47,439 nt of DNA, from the NCBI GenBank assembly GCA_900537185.1, contig LS999830.1, positions 1 through 47,439 on the forward strand, given 5' to 3'. Origin of the DNA: Cytophagales bacterium Alg240-R148 (GTDB lineage Bacteria > Bacteroidota > Bacteroidia > Cytophagales > Cyclobacteriaceae). Both the position numbers and the translations under genes were made by a program. The notes under the pieces are model-generated. The model made no database searches. It was not told the DNA's origin and saw only the letters and a program-made list of their open reading frames with translations. Shown here one piece after another: positions 21,290 through 29,403 of the stretch (positions are counted from its first letter, which is position 1; each line of letters starts with the position of its first letter).

Positions 21290-24274
21290 ATGTACCTCAA
21301 CACCCACACATACTATAGCCTAAGATACGGCACCCTGTCTGTACAGAGACTACTAGAACTTGCGCAAAAAAACGCTATTAAAACCCTAGTTCTAACCGAT
21401 ATCAACAACACTTCTGCCTGCTTGGACTTTGTAAGAATGGCACCAGAATATGGTGTAAAACCAATTGTAGGAGTTGATTTCAGAAATGGCGCATCGCAGC
21501 AATTCATTTTGATTGCCAAAAACAACCATGGCTTCCAGCAAATCAATGGATTTCTATCCGGTTTGTTGCTCAAAAACACTTTTAAAGTGCCTGAAAAGGC
21601 TCCTTTTTTAGAAGATGTTGCGGTTGTATATCCGTTGGATAAACATTTGGAAACTGAAGAAGTTGCAGCAAATGAATTCATTGGGGTAAAGGCTGAAGAC
21701 CTTACATCCCATCGCATGATGAATTGGAGCGGAACCGATAAATTGGTATTGCTTCAAACGGTGAGTTTTGCCAATAAAAAAGACTACAATGCCCACCGCC
21801 TGCTCAGGGCGATTGACAACAACACTTTGCTGAGTAAATTACCAGCTTCAGAACAGGGCAGTGAAACAGATGTAATGCATCCAGAATCTTCTCTAAAATC
21901 TACTTTCAAAGACTATCCGAGCTTAATAGAGAATACTAAAATAATTTTAGAACAAAGTTCCATAGATTTTCAATTCAATACCGGCGAATCTGAAAACCAA
22001 AAAAGTTATACAGCCAACCAGGTGTTGGATTTTAAACTCATGCGGCACTTGGCCTTCAAGGGTTTGCATTACCGCTACAAAAACCCTGGGAAGCGGGTAT
22101 TTGTACGCCTAGAAAAAGAGCTCAGCATCATTCGAGAAAAAGGTTTTGTATCTTATTTTTTAATCAATTGGAAAATTTTAAAATACGCCCGGTCTAAAGG
22201 GTATTTTTATGTCGGTAGGGGCAGTGGGGCCAACAGCATTGTAGCCTATTTGTTAAGAATAACCGATGTTGACCCTGTAGAATTGGATTTGTATTTTGAA
22301 CGTTTTATCAATTTGTACCGCAAAAATCCACCCGATTTTGATATTGACTTTTCTTGGACCGACAGAGACGATGTAACAGACTTTATTTTCAATAGATTTC
22401 CTAACACAGCCTTAATTACAGTATACAATACTTTTCAATACAAAGCAGCCATAAGAGAAATGGGCAAGGTATTTGGGCTGCCCAAACACGAAATTGATAA
22501 ATTGTCTTCAGGTAAATTCAACCAATATGAATTAGACAAACTTTCTAAACTGGTATTGGTATATGCAGAATTGATCCATGGTTTTCCTAATTATTTGGGC
22601 ATTCATGCCGGAGGGATTGTGATTTCAGACAAGCCCATTCATTACTTTACCGCTACCTTTATGCCACCAAAAGGCTACCCGACCACCCAATTTGATATGG
22701 TGGTAGCAGAAGATGTGGGTTTGTATAAGTTTGATATACTAAGCCAACGGGGGTTGGGGAAAATAAAAGATGCGGTGGGCATTGTGAGGCAAAACCACCC
22801 TGAAAAACCACCCATTGACATCCACGACATCCAACGTTTTAAGCGGGACCCTAAAATCAAATACTTATTAAAAAATGCCAAGGCCATTGGTTGTTTTTAT
22901 GTGGAATCGCCGGCCATGCGCATGTTGCTTAAAAAACTACAAGTAGAAACGTACCTGGGCTTGGTAGCGGCCAGTTCAGTAATTCGACCGGGCGTGGCCA
23001 AATCGGGAATGATGCGAGAATTTATATTGCGCTACCGCTTCCCAGAAAAAAGAAAAGATGCGCACCCGGTTTTGCTGGATATTATGCCTGAAACCTATGG
23101 GGTAATGGTGTACCAAGAAGATGTGATCAAGGTGGCCCATTATTTTGGTGGTTTAACATTGGGTGAAGCCGATATGTTGCGGCGGGGCATGTCGGGGAAG
23201 TTCAGGTCAAGAGACGAATTTGAAAAAGTGAAAAAGAAGTTTTTTGACAATTGTTTGGACAATGGCCAAAAACTGGAAGTAGTTCAGGAAATATGGCGGC
23301 AAATTGAAAGTTTTGCGGGGTATGCTTTTGCTAAAGGGCATTCGGCATCCTATGCGGTAGAGAGTTACCAAAGTCTTTTTTTAAAAGCCTATTATCCGCT
23401 GGAATACATGGTGGCCACCATCAATAATTTTGGTGGGTTTTACAGAACAGAATTGTATGTTCATGAAGCCAGAATGCACGGGGCCGATATTCAGGCGCCA
23501 TGTATCAACAATGGTCGGTATTGGAGTAGCATACAGGGAAAAACAATTTACCTAGGATTTGTTTTGATCAAGTCTTTTGAATCCAAAATAGCGCAAAAGA
23601 TAGAAGTGGAGAGAACCAACAATGGGCCCTTTATTGATCTAGACGATTTTATAGATCGAGTGCCAATTTCTATAGAGCACATCTTGTTGTTGATTAAAGT
23701 CAATGCCCTGCGCTTTACAGGAAGAAACAAGCGGGAATTGTTGTGGGAATCCCATATGAAAATTAAAAAGATCAAAATGGAAGAACATGTGTTCAACCTC
23801 TTTAAAAATGAAAGAATTCAATACGATACCCCTCGGCTTTTAAGCTCTGATGAGGAAGATGCCTTTGATGCAATTGAATTAATTGGTTTTCCGCTGTGCA
23901 ACCCTTTTGATTTGTTAGTTGCACCAATAAAAAAACACTTGTTGGCAGCCGATTTGCCCCTATTAGTGCATAAAAAAGTGACGGTATATGGGTATTTGGT
24001 CACAACAAAATACACCAAAACTTCCAACCATAAAATCATGCATTTTGGTACTTTTCTGGATGTAAAAGGAGACTTCCTAGACACCGTTCACTTTCCTCCT
24101 TCTGTAGCCAAATACCCGTTTAGAGGGCGCGGGATTTATGCCATTACAGGTAAGGTAATGGTTGAGTTCGATTGTGTGAACATAGAAGTAGAAAAAATGC
24201 AACACTTGGCTATTATCGAAGACCCCCGATATGCCGATGAAAAACCAAAGCAACTTAGCAACCAAGCAGGATGA
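21290..24274 (+). CDS. dnaE2: second DNA polymerase III alpha subunit (error-prone DnaE-type)
   Basis: 994 residues from the ATG at 21290; the TTG at 21275 lies inside the operator/promoter and is not used here. Length is short for DnaE (about 1,150-1,400 in replicative enzymes). N-terminal PHP domain: MYLNTHTYYSLRYG keeps only part of the HxHxH ligands (first two His replaced), and TDH has become TDI, so no metal-dependent proofreading is expected. The polymerase catalytic Asp pair lies in PPDFDIDFS (about 347-353) and the third Asp in YKFDILSQRGL (about 482). Finger parts (GRGSGANSIVAYLL, GIHAGGIVISD, KGHSASYAVESYQ) are present. The stop overlaps the start of the Y-family polymerase (ATGA), so the two are translated together. 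It probably acts in translesion synthesis. Confidence 0.88.
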   Translation: MYLNTHTYYSLRYGTLSVQRLLELAQKNAIKTLVLTDINNTSACLDFVRMAPEYGVKPIVGVDFRNGASQQFILIAKNNHGFQQINGFLSGLLLKNTFKVPEKAPFLEDVAVVYPLDKHLETEEVAANEFIGVKAEDLTSHRMMNWSGTDKLVLLQTVSFANKKDYNAHRLLRAIDNNTLLSKLPASEQGSETDVMHPESSLKSTFKDYPSLIENTKIILEQSSIDFQFNTGESENQKSYTANQVLDFKLMRHLAFKGLHYRYKNPGKRVFVRLEKELSIIREKGFVSYFLINWKILKYARSKGYFYVGRGSGANSIVAYLLRITDVDPVELDLYFERFINLYRKNPPDFDIDFSWTDRDDVTDFIFNRFPNTALITVYNTFQYKAAIREMGKVFGLPKHEIDKLSSGKFNQYELDKLSKLVLVYAELIHGFPNYLGIHAGGIVISDKPIHYFTATFMPPKGYPTTQFDMVVAEDVGLYKFDILSQRGLGKIKDAVGIVRQNHPEKPPIDIHDIQRFKRDPKIKYLLKNAKAIGCFYVESPAMRMLLKKLQVETYLGLVAASSVIRPGVAKSGMMREFILRYRFPEKRKDAHPVLLDIMPETYGVMVYQEDVIKVAHYFGGLTLGEADMLRRGMSGKFRSRDEFEKVKKKFFDNCLDNGQKLEVVQEIWRQIESFAGYAFAKGHSASYAVESYQSLFLKAYYPLEYMVATINNFGGFYRTELYVHEARMHGADIQAPCINNGRYWSSIQGKTIYLGFVLIKSFESKIAQKIEVERTNNGPFIDLDDFIDRVPISIEHILLLIKVNALRFTGRNKRELLWESHMKIKKIKMEEHVFNLFKNERIQYDTPRLLSSDEEDAFDAIELIGFPLCNPFDLLVAPIKKHLLAADLPLLVHKKVTVYGYLVTTKYTKTSNHKIMHFGTFLDVKGDFLDTVHFPPSVAKYPFRGRGIYAITGKVMVEFDCVNIEVEKMQHLAIIEDPRYADEKPKQLSNQAG

Positions 24275-25494
24275 CCGAGCAACAGAATAGAGCAATTGTA
24301 CATATGGATTTGGATACTTTTTTTGTGTCTTGTGAACGCCTTCAAGACAGTAAATTGATGGGTAAACCGGTGCTCATAGGAGGAACTTCCGACAGAGGCG
24401 TGGTGGCTTCGTGTAGTTATGAAGCGCGTGCCTTCGGAATACATTCTGCCATGCCCATGCGCATGGCCCGGCAACTGTGTCCAGAAGCTATAATATTAAG
24501 AGGCAATTCTGGAGTATATTCCAAACATTCCCAAGCAGTAACAGAAATTATAAAAGAAAGTGTGCCTTTGTATGAGAAATCGAGCGTAGATGAATTTTAT
24601 ATTGATTTAACTGGAGTAGACCGGTTTTTTGGTTGCCAGCAATTGGCTTCAGAGTTGAGGCAACGGATCATGAAAGAAACTGGTTTGCCAATATCTTTTG
24701 GGTTGTCAGTTAATAAAACAGTGTCCAAAGTAGCAACTGGCGAAGCCAAACCGAACAATGAACTCCGGATTGTCAAAGGCAATGAAAAAGGGTTTTTGGC
24801 CCCTTTGTCGGTACGGAAAATCCCTATGATAGGCGAAAAAACTTTTAGGGCATTGTGTGATTTGGGCATTAAAAAAGTGGAGGCTATTCAGTTGATGCCA
24901 GTAAATATGATGGGCAAAGTATTTGGCAAAAATGGTGTGGTAATGTGGAAAAAGGCCAATGGAATAGACAATTCACCGGTAACCCAATACCAAGAACGCA
25001 AGTCTATTTCAACCGAAAGAACATTTGATAAAGATACCACAGACGTACACAAATTAAAAAGCATCATGATTGCCATGGCAGAAAACTTAATTTTTCAACT
25101 TAGAAGAGGCAATAAATTAACGGCTTGTGTAACCGTTAAGATAAGGTATTCAGATTTCCAGACCTATACCCTGCAAAAACGCATTCCTTATAGTGCTTCG
25201 GATAATACCATTCTACCCATGGTTATGGAATTGTTTAAAAAGTTGTACAACAGGCGGTTGTTGATCCGGTTGGTAGGGGTGCGGTACAGCCACCTGGTAG
25301 AAGGGGGGCACCAAATCAACTTGTTTGAAGACTCCCATAAAATTATGAACTTGTACCAAGCCATGGACCAACTCAGAGACCGCTATGGTGATAGGGCTGT
25401 CATGCGGGCTTCAGGGTTTGGAGCAAAAAGCATCAGCAGGTGGAACCCTTTTTCTGGCGAACCACCGCCCTTACTTGCCAATAGGAGACAATAA
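24271..25494 (+). CDS. dinB: Y-family DNA polymerase (DinB / Pol IV type)
   Basis: 407 residues. The catalytic palm has the Asp of MDLDTFFVSCE (about 10-20) and the SxDE motif in SSVDEFYIDLTG (about 103-114). VVASCSYEARAFGIHSAMPM is the family finger section; helix-hairpin-helix and little-finger parts follow to about 340. QINLF at about 348-352 fits the beta-clamp binding motif (QLxLF). Such enzymes copy past damaged bases. The start overlaps the dnaE-type stop, and no other gene follows in the operon; the next gene converges, ending 2 bp away. I see no imuA or lexA gene nearby. Confidence 0.92.
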   Translation: MTEQQNRAIVHMDLDTFFVSCERLQDSKLMGKPVLIGGTSDRGVVASCSYEARAFGIHSAMPMRMARQLCPEAIILRGNSGVYSKHSQAVTEIIKESVPLYEKSSVDEFYIDLTGVDRFFGCQQLASELRQRIMKETGLPISFGLSVNKTVSKVATGEAKPNNELRIVKGNEKGFLAPLSVRKIPMIGEKTFRALCDLGIKKVEAIQLMPVNMMGKVFGKNGVVMWKKANGIDNSPVTQYQERKSISTERTFDKDTTDVHKLKSIMIAMAENLIFQLRRGNKLTACVTVKIRYSDFQTYTLQKRIPYSASDNTILPMVMELFKKLYNRRLLIRLVGVRYSHLVEGGHQINLFEDSHKIMNLYQAMDQLRDRYGDRAVMRASGFGAKSISRWNPFSGEPPPLLANRRQ

Positions 25495-25496
25495 AA

Positions 25497-27869
25497 TTAC
25501 TCGTCTTTTAATACATTTACAGGGTTAATATTGGCTGTTTTAATTACATGAAAACTAATGGTGAACGCGGCAATAACTACAGACAAGAAGCCAAACGCCA
25601 TCATAAAACCGAAATTAAGTGCTGTTTTGTACGCAAAATGCTCTAACCATAAATTGCCTACATACCAGGCAATGGGCAAGGAAATTACAATAGCGATTAA
25701 AATTAGTAAGATAAAGTCTTTTGATAACCCGAAGATCAATTTAAATATATTGGCGCCCATAACTTTGCGGATGCCCACTTCTTTACTCCTTTGTTGAATG
25801 TGCAAGTTGGACAAACCAAATAGCCCAATACAAGCAACAAAAAGAGAGAACAATGCAGCATAATTGATCAGTGTTCTTTCGTTTTCCTCATTTTCGTAAC
25901 TGGCTTCAATAGAATCGTCCATACTTTCATACTCAAAAGGGTAGTATGCCACTTGGTCTTTCCACTCTTTTTCGATTTTTTCAGTTATGGATTTGAAATT
26001 CACCTGATCGGTTTTTACAAATAAGTTATAGGTTCGATCTTGCGGGTGGATGTACATTACCAGGGGAGCTATGGGCGCTTTTAAGGACGAAAAATGAAAG
26101 TCTTTAACTACTCCTATGATAGTAGGTCTATCCATATCCGGATAATAATTAAATGGGACTTTAGTACCTACTGGATTTTCTAAACCAAGCAACTTTACAA
26201 AAGTTTCATTTACTAAGATAGAATTGAGAGAATCTGCAGGGAATATTTCTGAAAAGTTTCGACCCTCCAACAAAGTTAGGCCCATGGTAGAAATGTAGTT
26301 GGCATCAATTTTTGAATGGTTGACTATGAGTTTTTTATTTTCCCAATCTAAATCCGTTCTGTCACCCATGCCCGAATTCATTGTAATGCCTTTAACCGCA
26401 CTGTTGCTGCCTAAAGTGTTTTTAACATGTTGGGTAAACGATTCTCCATTGGTTCTGAATGTCGATACTTTTATAATGTTATTGGGGTTGTAGCCCAAGT
26501 CTACTCTTGCTATATAGTCGAGCTGGCTATTTACAATGTAAATGCCACAAACCATAACAATAGCAATGCTGAACTGCGCTATTACCAAAGTTTTGGCAAC
26601 AGCATTTTTTTGACCAAGTTTTATTCTGCCTTTAAGCCCTTTAATAATATTAAAATTGGAAATTTTAAAAGCAGGATAACTACCAGAAAAAAGCGTTGTG
26701 AGCAATAAAATGCCTGCAGCACCTAAGTAGACTGTAGAATTAATATTGTCCCATAAGTTCATGTGGTTGTTGGTGATCTTATTAAAAAATGGCAACGCCA
26801 GATCAGCGAATAACAAAGACAGCACCATGGAAATAGAGGTAATCATTAAAGCCTCTCCCATAAATTGAAGGATGATTTGAGGCTTATTGGCACCAATAAC
26901 TTTTCTCATGCATATTTCTTTGGCTCTAGGAAATGCCATTCCAATTGAAAGGTTGATGAAATTGGTGCAGGCAATAAATAAAATAAAAACGGCTATAATG
27001 ACAAGGGTGTTAATAAGTGATTGGTCTCCATTGCTATCCACTCCGCTACTACTACCAAAGTTTTCTCCCATATATATTGCGGATAGGTTTTGGGCTTTTA
27101 AAATAAAAGAACCCTGGTCTTCTGGTTCGGAGTTGCTGTCAATAATTTGATTCATTTTATCATCCAATTCGCCAATGTTACTGCCTTCTTTTAATTGGAT
27201 GAATGTGCTTAGGAATAAGTCGTGCCATTGTGTTTTCCTGTTTTCTGATAATAATTTTTTATAGGTGTCAAATGCAATAATCCTTTCAAATTGGATGCTT
27301 GAGTTATTGGGAGGGTCTTTTAGTACTGCCTCAATGGTGAAAATTTCAAAATCTTCACCCAACTTAACTTCTATTGTTTTACCTATAACTTGGGTGGAAT
27401 TAAAAATTCTATATGCTTCTTTCTCCGTAATGGCTATTTTTTTATCGGATGACAATACTTGGTTCAAGTCTCCAAATAAAACAGGGAAATCAAACATAGT
27501 AGCAAACCCCCGATCTACAAAGGTAATGGCCGCATTAATGGTTTCTTTTCCGTGCTGGATTAAATAATGAGATCTTCTAATCCTGGTGAATTGCTCTATT
27601 TCTGGAAGTTGGCGATGGAACTCATCTCCCATAATAACAGAAGAGGCACCAGTCTTATGCTGGTTTTCTCCAAATCGAATGGTGGAAGTTATTCTGTAGA
27701 TTTGCCCCTTTTTTGGATGGAACTGATCAAAGCTGTATTGGTTGTTGCTGTAAATCCATACCAAGAGACAGACGGATAAAGACAAAGATAACCCTGCAAT
27801 GTTGATCAGGCTAAAAGTTTTTTGTTTGTAAAACCTTCTTATACTAGTTAGAATGTAATTTTTGAGCAT
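25497..27869 (-). CDS. FtsX/MacB-type ABC transporter permease
   Basis: 790 residues from MLKNYILTS; the ATG at 27899 adds 10 residues not typical of the family. One membrane helix lies near the N-terminus (about 21-42), then a large periplasmic MacB_PCD domain (YSFDQFHPKKGQIYRIT start). There are three helices at about 285-420, a second periplasmic domain at about 440-660, and three final helices with the FtsX signature KEVGIRKVMGAN (about 690). It ends in NPVNVLKDE, as usual for this Bacteroidota family. The ATPase partner is not adjacent. Such pumps are thought to move lipoproteins, peptides or antibiotics, or to relay signals; the substrate is unknown. A perfect palindrome lies upstream at 27987. 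Confidence 0.87.
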   Translation of the reverse strand: MLKNYILTSIRRFYKQKTFSLINIAGLSLSLSVCLLVWIYSNNQYSFDQFHPKKGQIYRITSTIRFGENQHKTGASSVIMGDEFHRQLPEIEQFTRIRRSHYLIQHGKETINAAITFVDRGFATMFDFPVLFGDLNQVLSSDKKIAITEKEAYRIFNSTQVIGKTIEVKLGEDFEIFTIEAVLKDPPNNSSIQFERIIAFDTYKKLLSENRKTQWHDLFLSTFIQLKEGSNIGELDDKMNQIIDSNSEPEDQGSFILKAQNLSAIYMGENFGSSSGVDSNGDQSLINTLVIIAVFILFIACTNFINLSIGMAFPRAKEICMRKVIGANKPQIILQFMGEALMITSISMVLSLLFADLALPFFNKITNNHMNLWDNINSTVYLGAAGILLLTTLFSGSYPAFKISNFNIIKGLKGRIKLGQKNAVAKTLVIAQFSIAIVMVCGIYIVNSQLDYIARVDLGYNPNNIIKVSTFRTNGESFTQHVKNTLGSNSAVKGITMNSGMGDRTDLDWENKKLIVNHSKIDANYISTMGLTLLEGRNFSEIFPADSLNSILVNETFVKLLGLENPVGTKVPFNYYPDMDRPTIIGVVKDFHFSSLKAPIAPLVMYIHPQDRTYNLFVKTDQVNFKSITEKIEKEWKDQVAYYPFEYESMDDSIEASYENEENERTLINYAALFSLFVACIGLFGLSNLHIQQRSKEVGIRKVMGANIFKLIFGLSKDFILLILIAIVISLPIAWYVGNLWLEHFAYKTALNFGFMMAFGFLSVVIAAFTISFHVIKTANINPVNVLKDE

Positions 27870-28327
27870 TGTTGTTGTGTTTGTAAGTGTAATGGCCAAA
27901 TATGGTGCCTGATGTGTAAGTTCCTGTAAATGAGTTGGTTGGGTGTTGAGTCAAGCGCAGAACTGTCCATTTATAAAACAAGTATATGTCCATTAATGGA
28001 CAGTGTTTGGCTCTGATTGGCAACTATTAGCATTTAAAAAACTGAACTTTTATGGGTATAAAGTGGATGTATTTCTTTGATGTTAAGATTGGACCATTTT
28101 AAATTCTACCTTTATCGGGCCAATACAAGCAACAAACTTGCTAATTTTCTGATTTGAAAACGAAGTGAAAAAAGAGGAGGGGAAACCTGTAATAGGGTCT
28201 GAAAAGCTAGGGTAATGCTGGGGTATCTATTGGGAACCTAGAGGTGGCAAACTTTCGATCAGGAAAGAAACTTCCATTTGCCTATGCAGCGGTGCATTTG
28301 GTTGGCTTTGTATCAAAAAAATAAAAA
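27870..28327. other. regulatory gap between permease and metalloprotease genes
   Basis: The gap is free of genes. It holds the palindrome at 27987-28002 and, at its right end, the terminator of the metalloprotease gene. The rest (28010-28310) shows no repeat or gene. Confidence 0.4.
27962..28004. promoter_or_regulatory. putative operator upstream of the permease gene
   Basis: TGTCCATTAATGGACA (27987-28002) is a perfect 16-bp palindrome. ACTGTCCAT at 27962-27970 also pairs with ATGGACAGT at 27996-28004. So three TGTCCAT half sites lie about 95-135 bp upstream of the permease start, as for a dimeric activator or repressor. No regulator gene lies next to it. Confidence 0.5.
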
Positions 28328-28351
28328 AAGAAGGCCCCGAAAGACCTTCTT
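28328..28351 (-). terminator. Rho-independent terminator of the metalloprotease gene
   Basis: On the minus strand AAGAAGGTC and GGCCTTCTT form a stem around a short TTTCGG loop, followed by a run of T (plus-strand A run at 28314-28327). It starts 10 bp after the stop codon of the gene at 28361. Confidence 0.8.
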
Positions 28352-28360
28352 AAGCGAATA

Positions 28361-29212
28361 CTAATACAAATATTCTAATGCTACTTTGTCGTAGTTTCCG
28401 AATTCACCATCTTCGTTGGCGCTGAAACAAGCTAACATAATTGAATTGGAATCGAATCCTGTTGGTGTACCAGGTACGTGGTTGGCACCTACGCCAGCAC
28501 TACCTTCGTTACCACCGCTTCCACAAGATAAAGATCTGTTGAAGTAGTCTGTGTGTCTCATACCCAAACAGTGTCCAATTTCATGTGTGATCACATGCTC
28601 TGTAGTGTTGGTGCCATAATTGCTAGTTCCTGATTGGATTTGAACCCACTTATAAGGGTTGCCACCTGAAGGGAATCCAGCTTGGCCACCGCCACCGCCG
28701 CTCACTTTGTACACAACAATGTCATAAGCATTGTAATTTGTTCCGTACGATAAAGTGAAATTCAAGTTCATGTTCAGGGCGTTGAAGTTGTTAACAGCCC
28801 ACCCTAAAGCAGTTTGCATGGTGTTGTCCAATGCGTTAGAGCCACCTGTGTAGCCTAAAACACTAATGGTTTGCCCACCACTTACTAAATTGTTGGTTCT
28901 GTATTGCTCACCACAAACTCCTTCATGGGCAATACTACTTTTCAGCATTTCTGAAAAGTTGTCAGGGGTGATGGCAATATCACCTTCCAGAATATAATTG
29001 AACCCATTCATTTGGCCACTTATTGGGTTGCCGGCAGGTACTTTCTGGATGTCGCTGACATCAAATCCAAGCGATGTGAATTTGTCCTTTTCAGAATCCG
29101 TTATCACATTGTCGGATGTTGGTTGGATTTCATTTTGGTTACACGACCAAAATAGTAGAGCAGCCGTCATACAAGCGGCCGCAGAACGCTTTAAAGAATT
29201 TAAAGTCTTCAT
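28361..29212 (-). CDS. lipoprotein zinc metalloprotease, M57-type
   Basis: 283 residues. The signal MKTLNSLKRSAAACMTAALL ends in a lipobox with Cys about 24 (FWSC), so it is membrane-anchored after export. The zinc motif HEIGHCLGMRHTD (about 208-220) has three His ligands and the catalytic Glu. SIMLACF further on can be the Met-turn of metzincins. The overall pattern fits Peptidase_M57, the dual-action HEIGH family of Bacteroidota. It diverges from the subtilase-like gene at 29404, with a shared 191-bp control region, and has its own terminator. Confidence 0.85.
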   Translation of the reverse strand: MKTLNSLKRSAAACMTAALLFWSCNQNEIQPTSDNVITDSEKDKFTSLGFDVSDIQKVPAGNPISGQMNGFNYILEGDIAITPDNFSEMLKSSIAHEGVCGEQYRTNNLVSGGQTISVLGYTGGSNALDNTMQTALGWAVNNFNALNMNLNFTLSYGTNYNAYDIVVYKVSGGGGGQAGFPSGGNPYKWVQIQSGTSNYGTNTTEHVITHEIGHCLGMRHTDYFNRSLSCGSGGNEGSAGVGANHVPGTPTGFDSNSIMLACFSANEDGEFGNYDKVALEYLY

Positions 29213-29265
29213 AGTTAGTATAGGTTATAATTAAAAAAAATGAATATATGTAATTGATAAATAAA

Positions 29266-29281
29266 TAGAAAATGTTTTCTA
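29266..29281. promoter_or_regulatory. palindrome between divergent protease genes
   Basis: TAGAAAATGTTTTCTA, a perfect 16-bp inverted repeat 54 bp upstream of the metalloprotease start and 123 bp upstream of the subtilase-like start. A regulator bound here could serve both genes. Confidence 0.4.
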
Positions 29282-29403
29282 CATAAAAAACAACATAAAA
29301 AGTGTGATAAGTTATATTTTCATGAATTTGTATGTATATTTTTAGTGAATTGTAAAAAAATAAATTAAAATTGTTACTTTCATTTTTGAAATATATTTGA
29401 ATT

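Noticed and set aside
29392-29399. TATATTTG as the -7 element of the subtilase-like gene.
   Set aside because: Transcription would start at or after the GTG start codon; without another start codon downstream this promoter cannot serve the gene as read.
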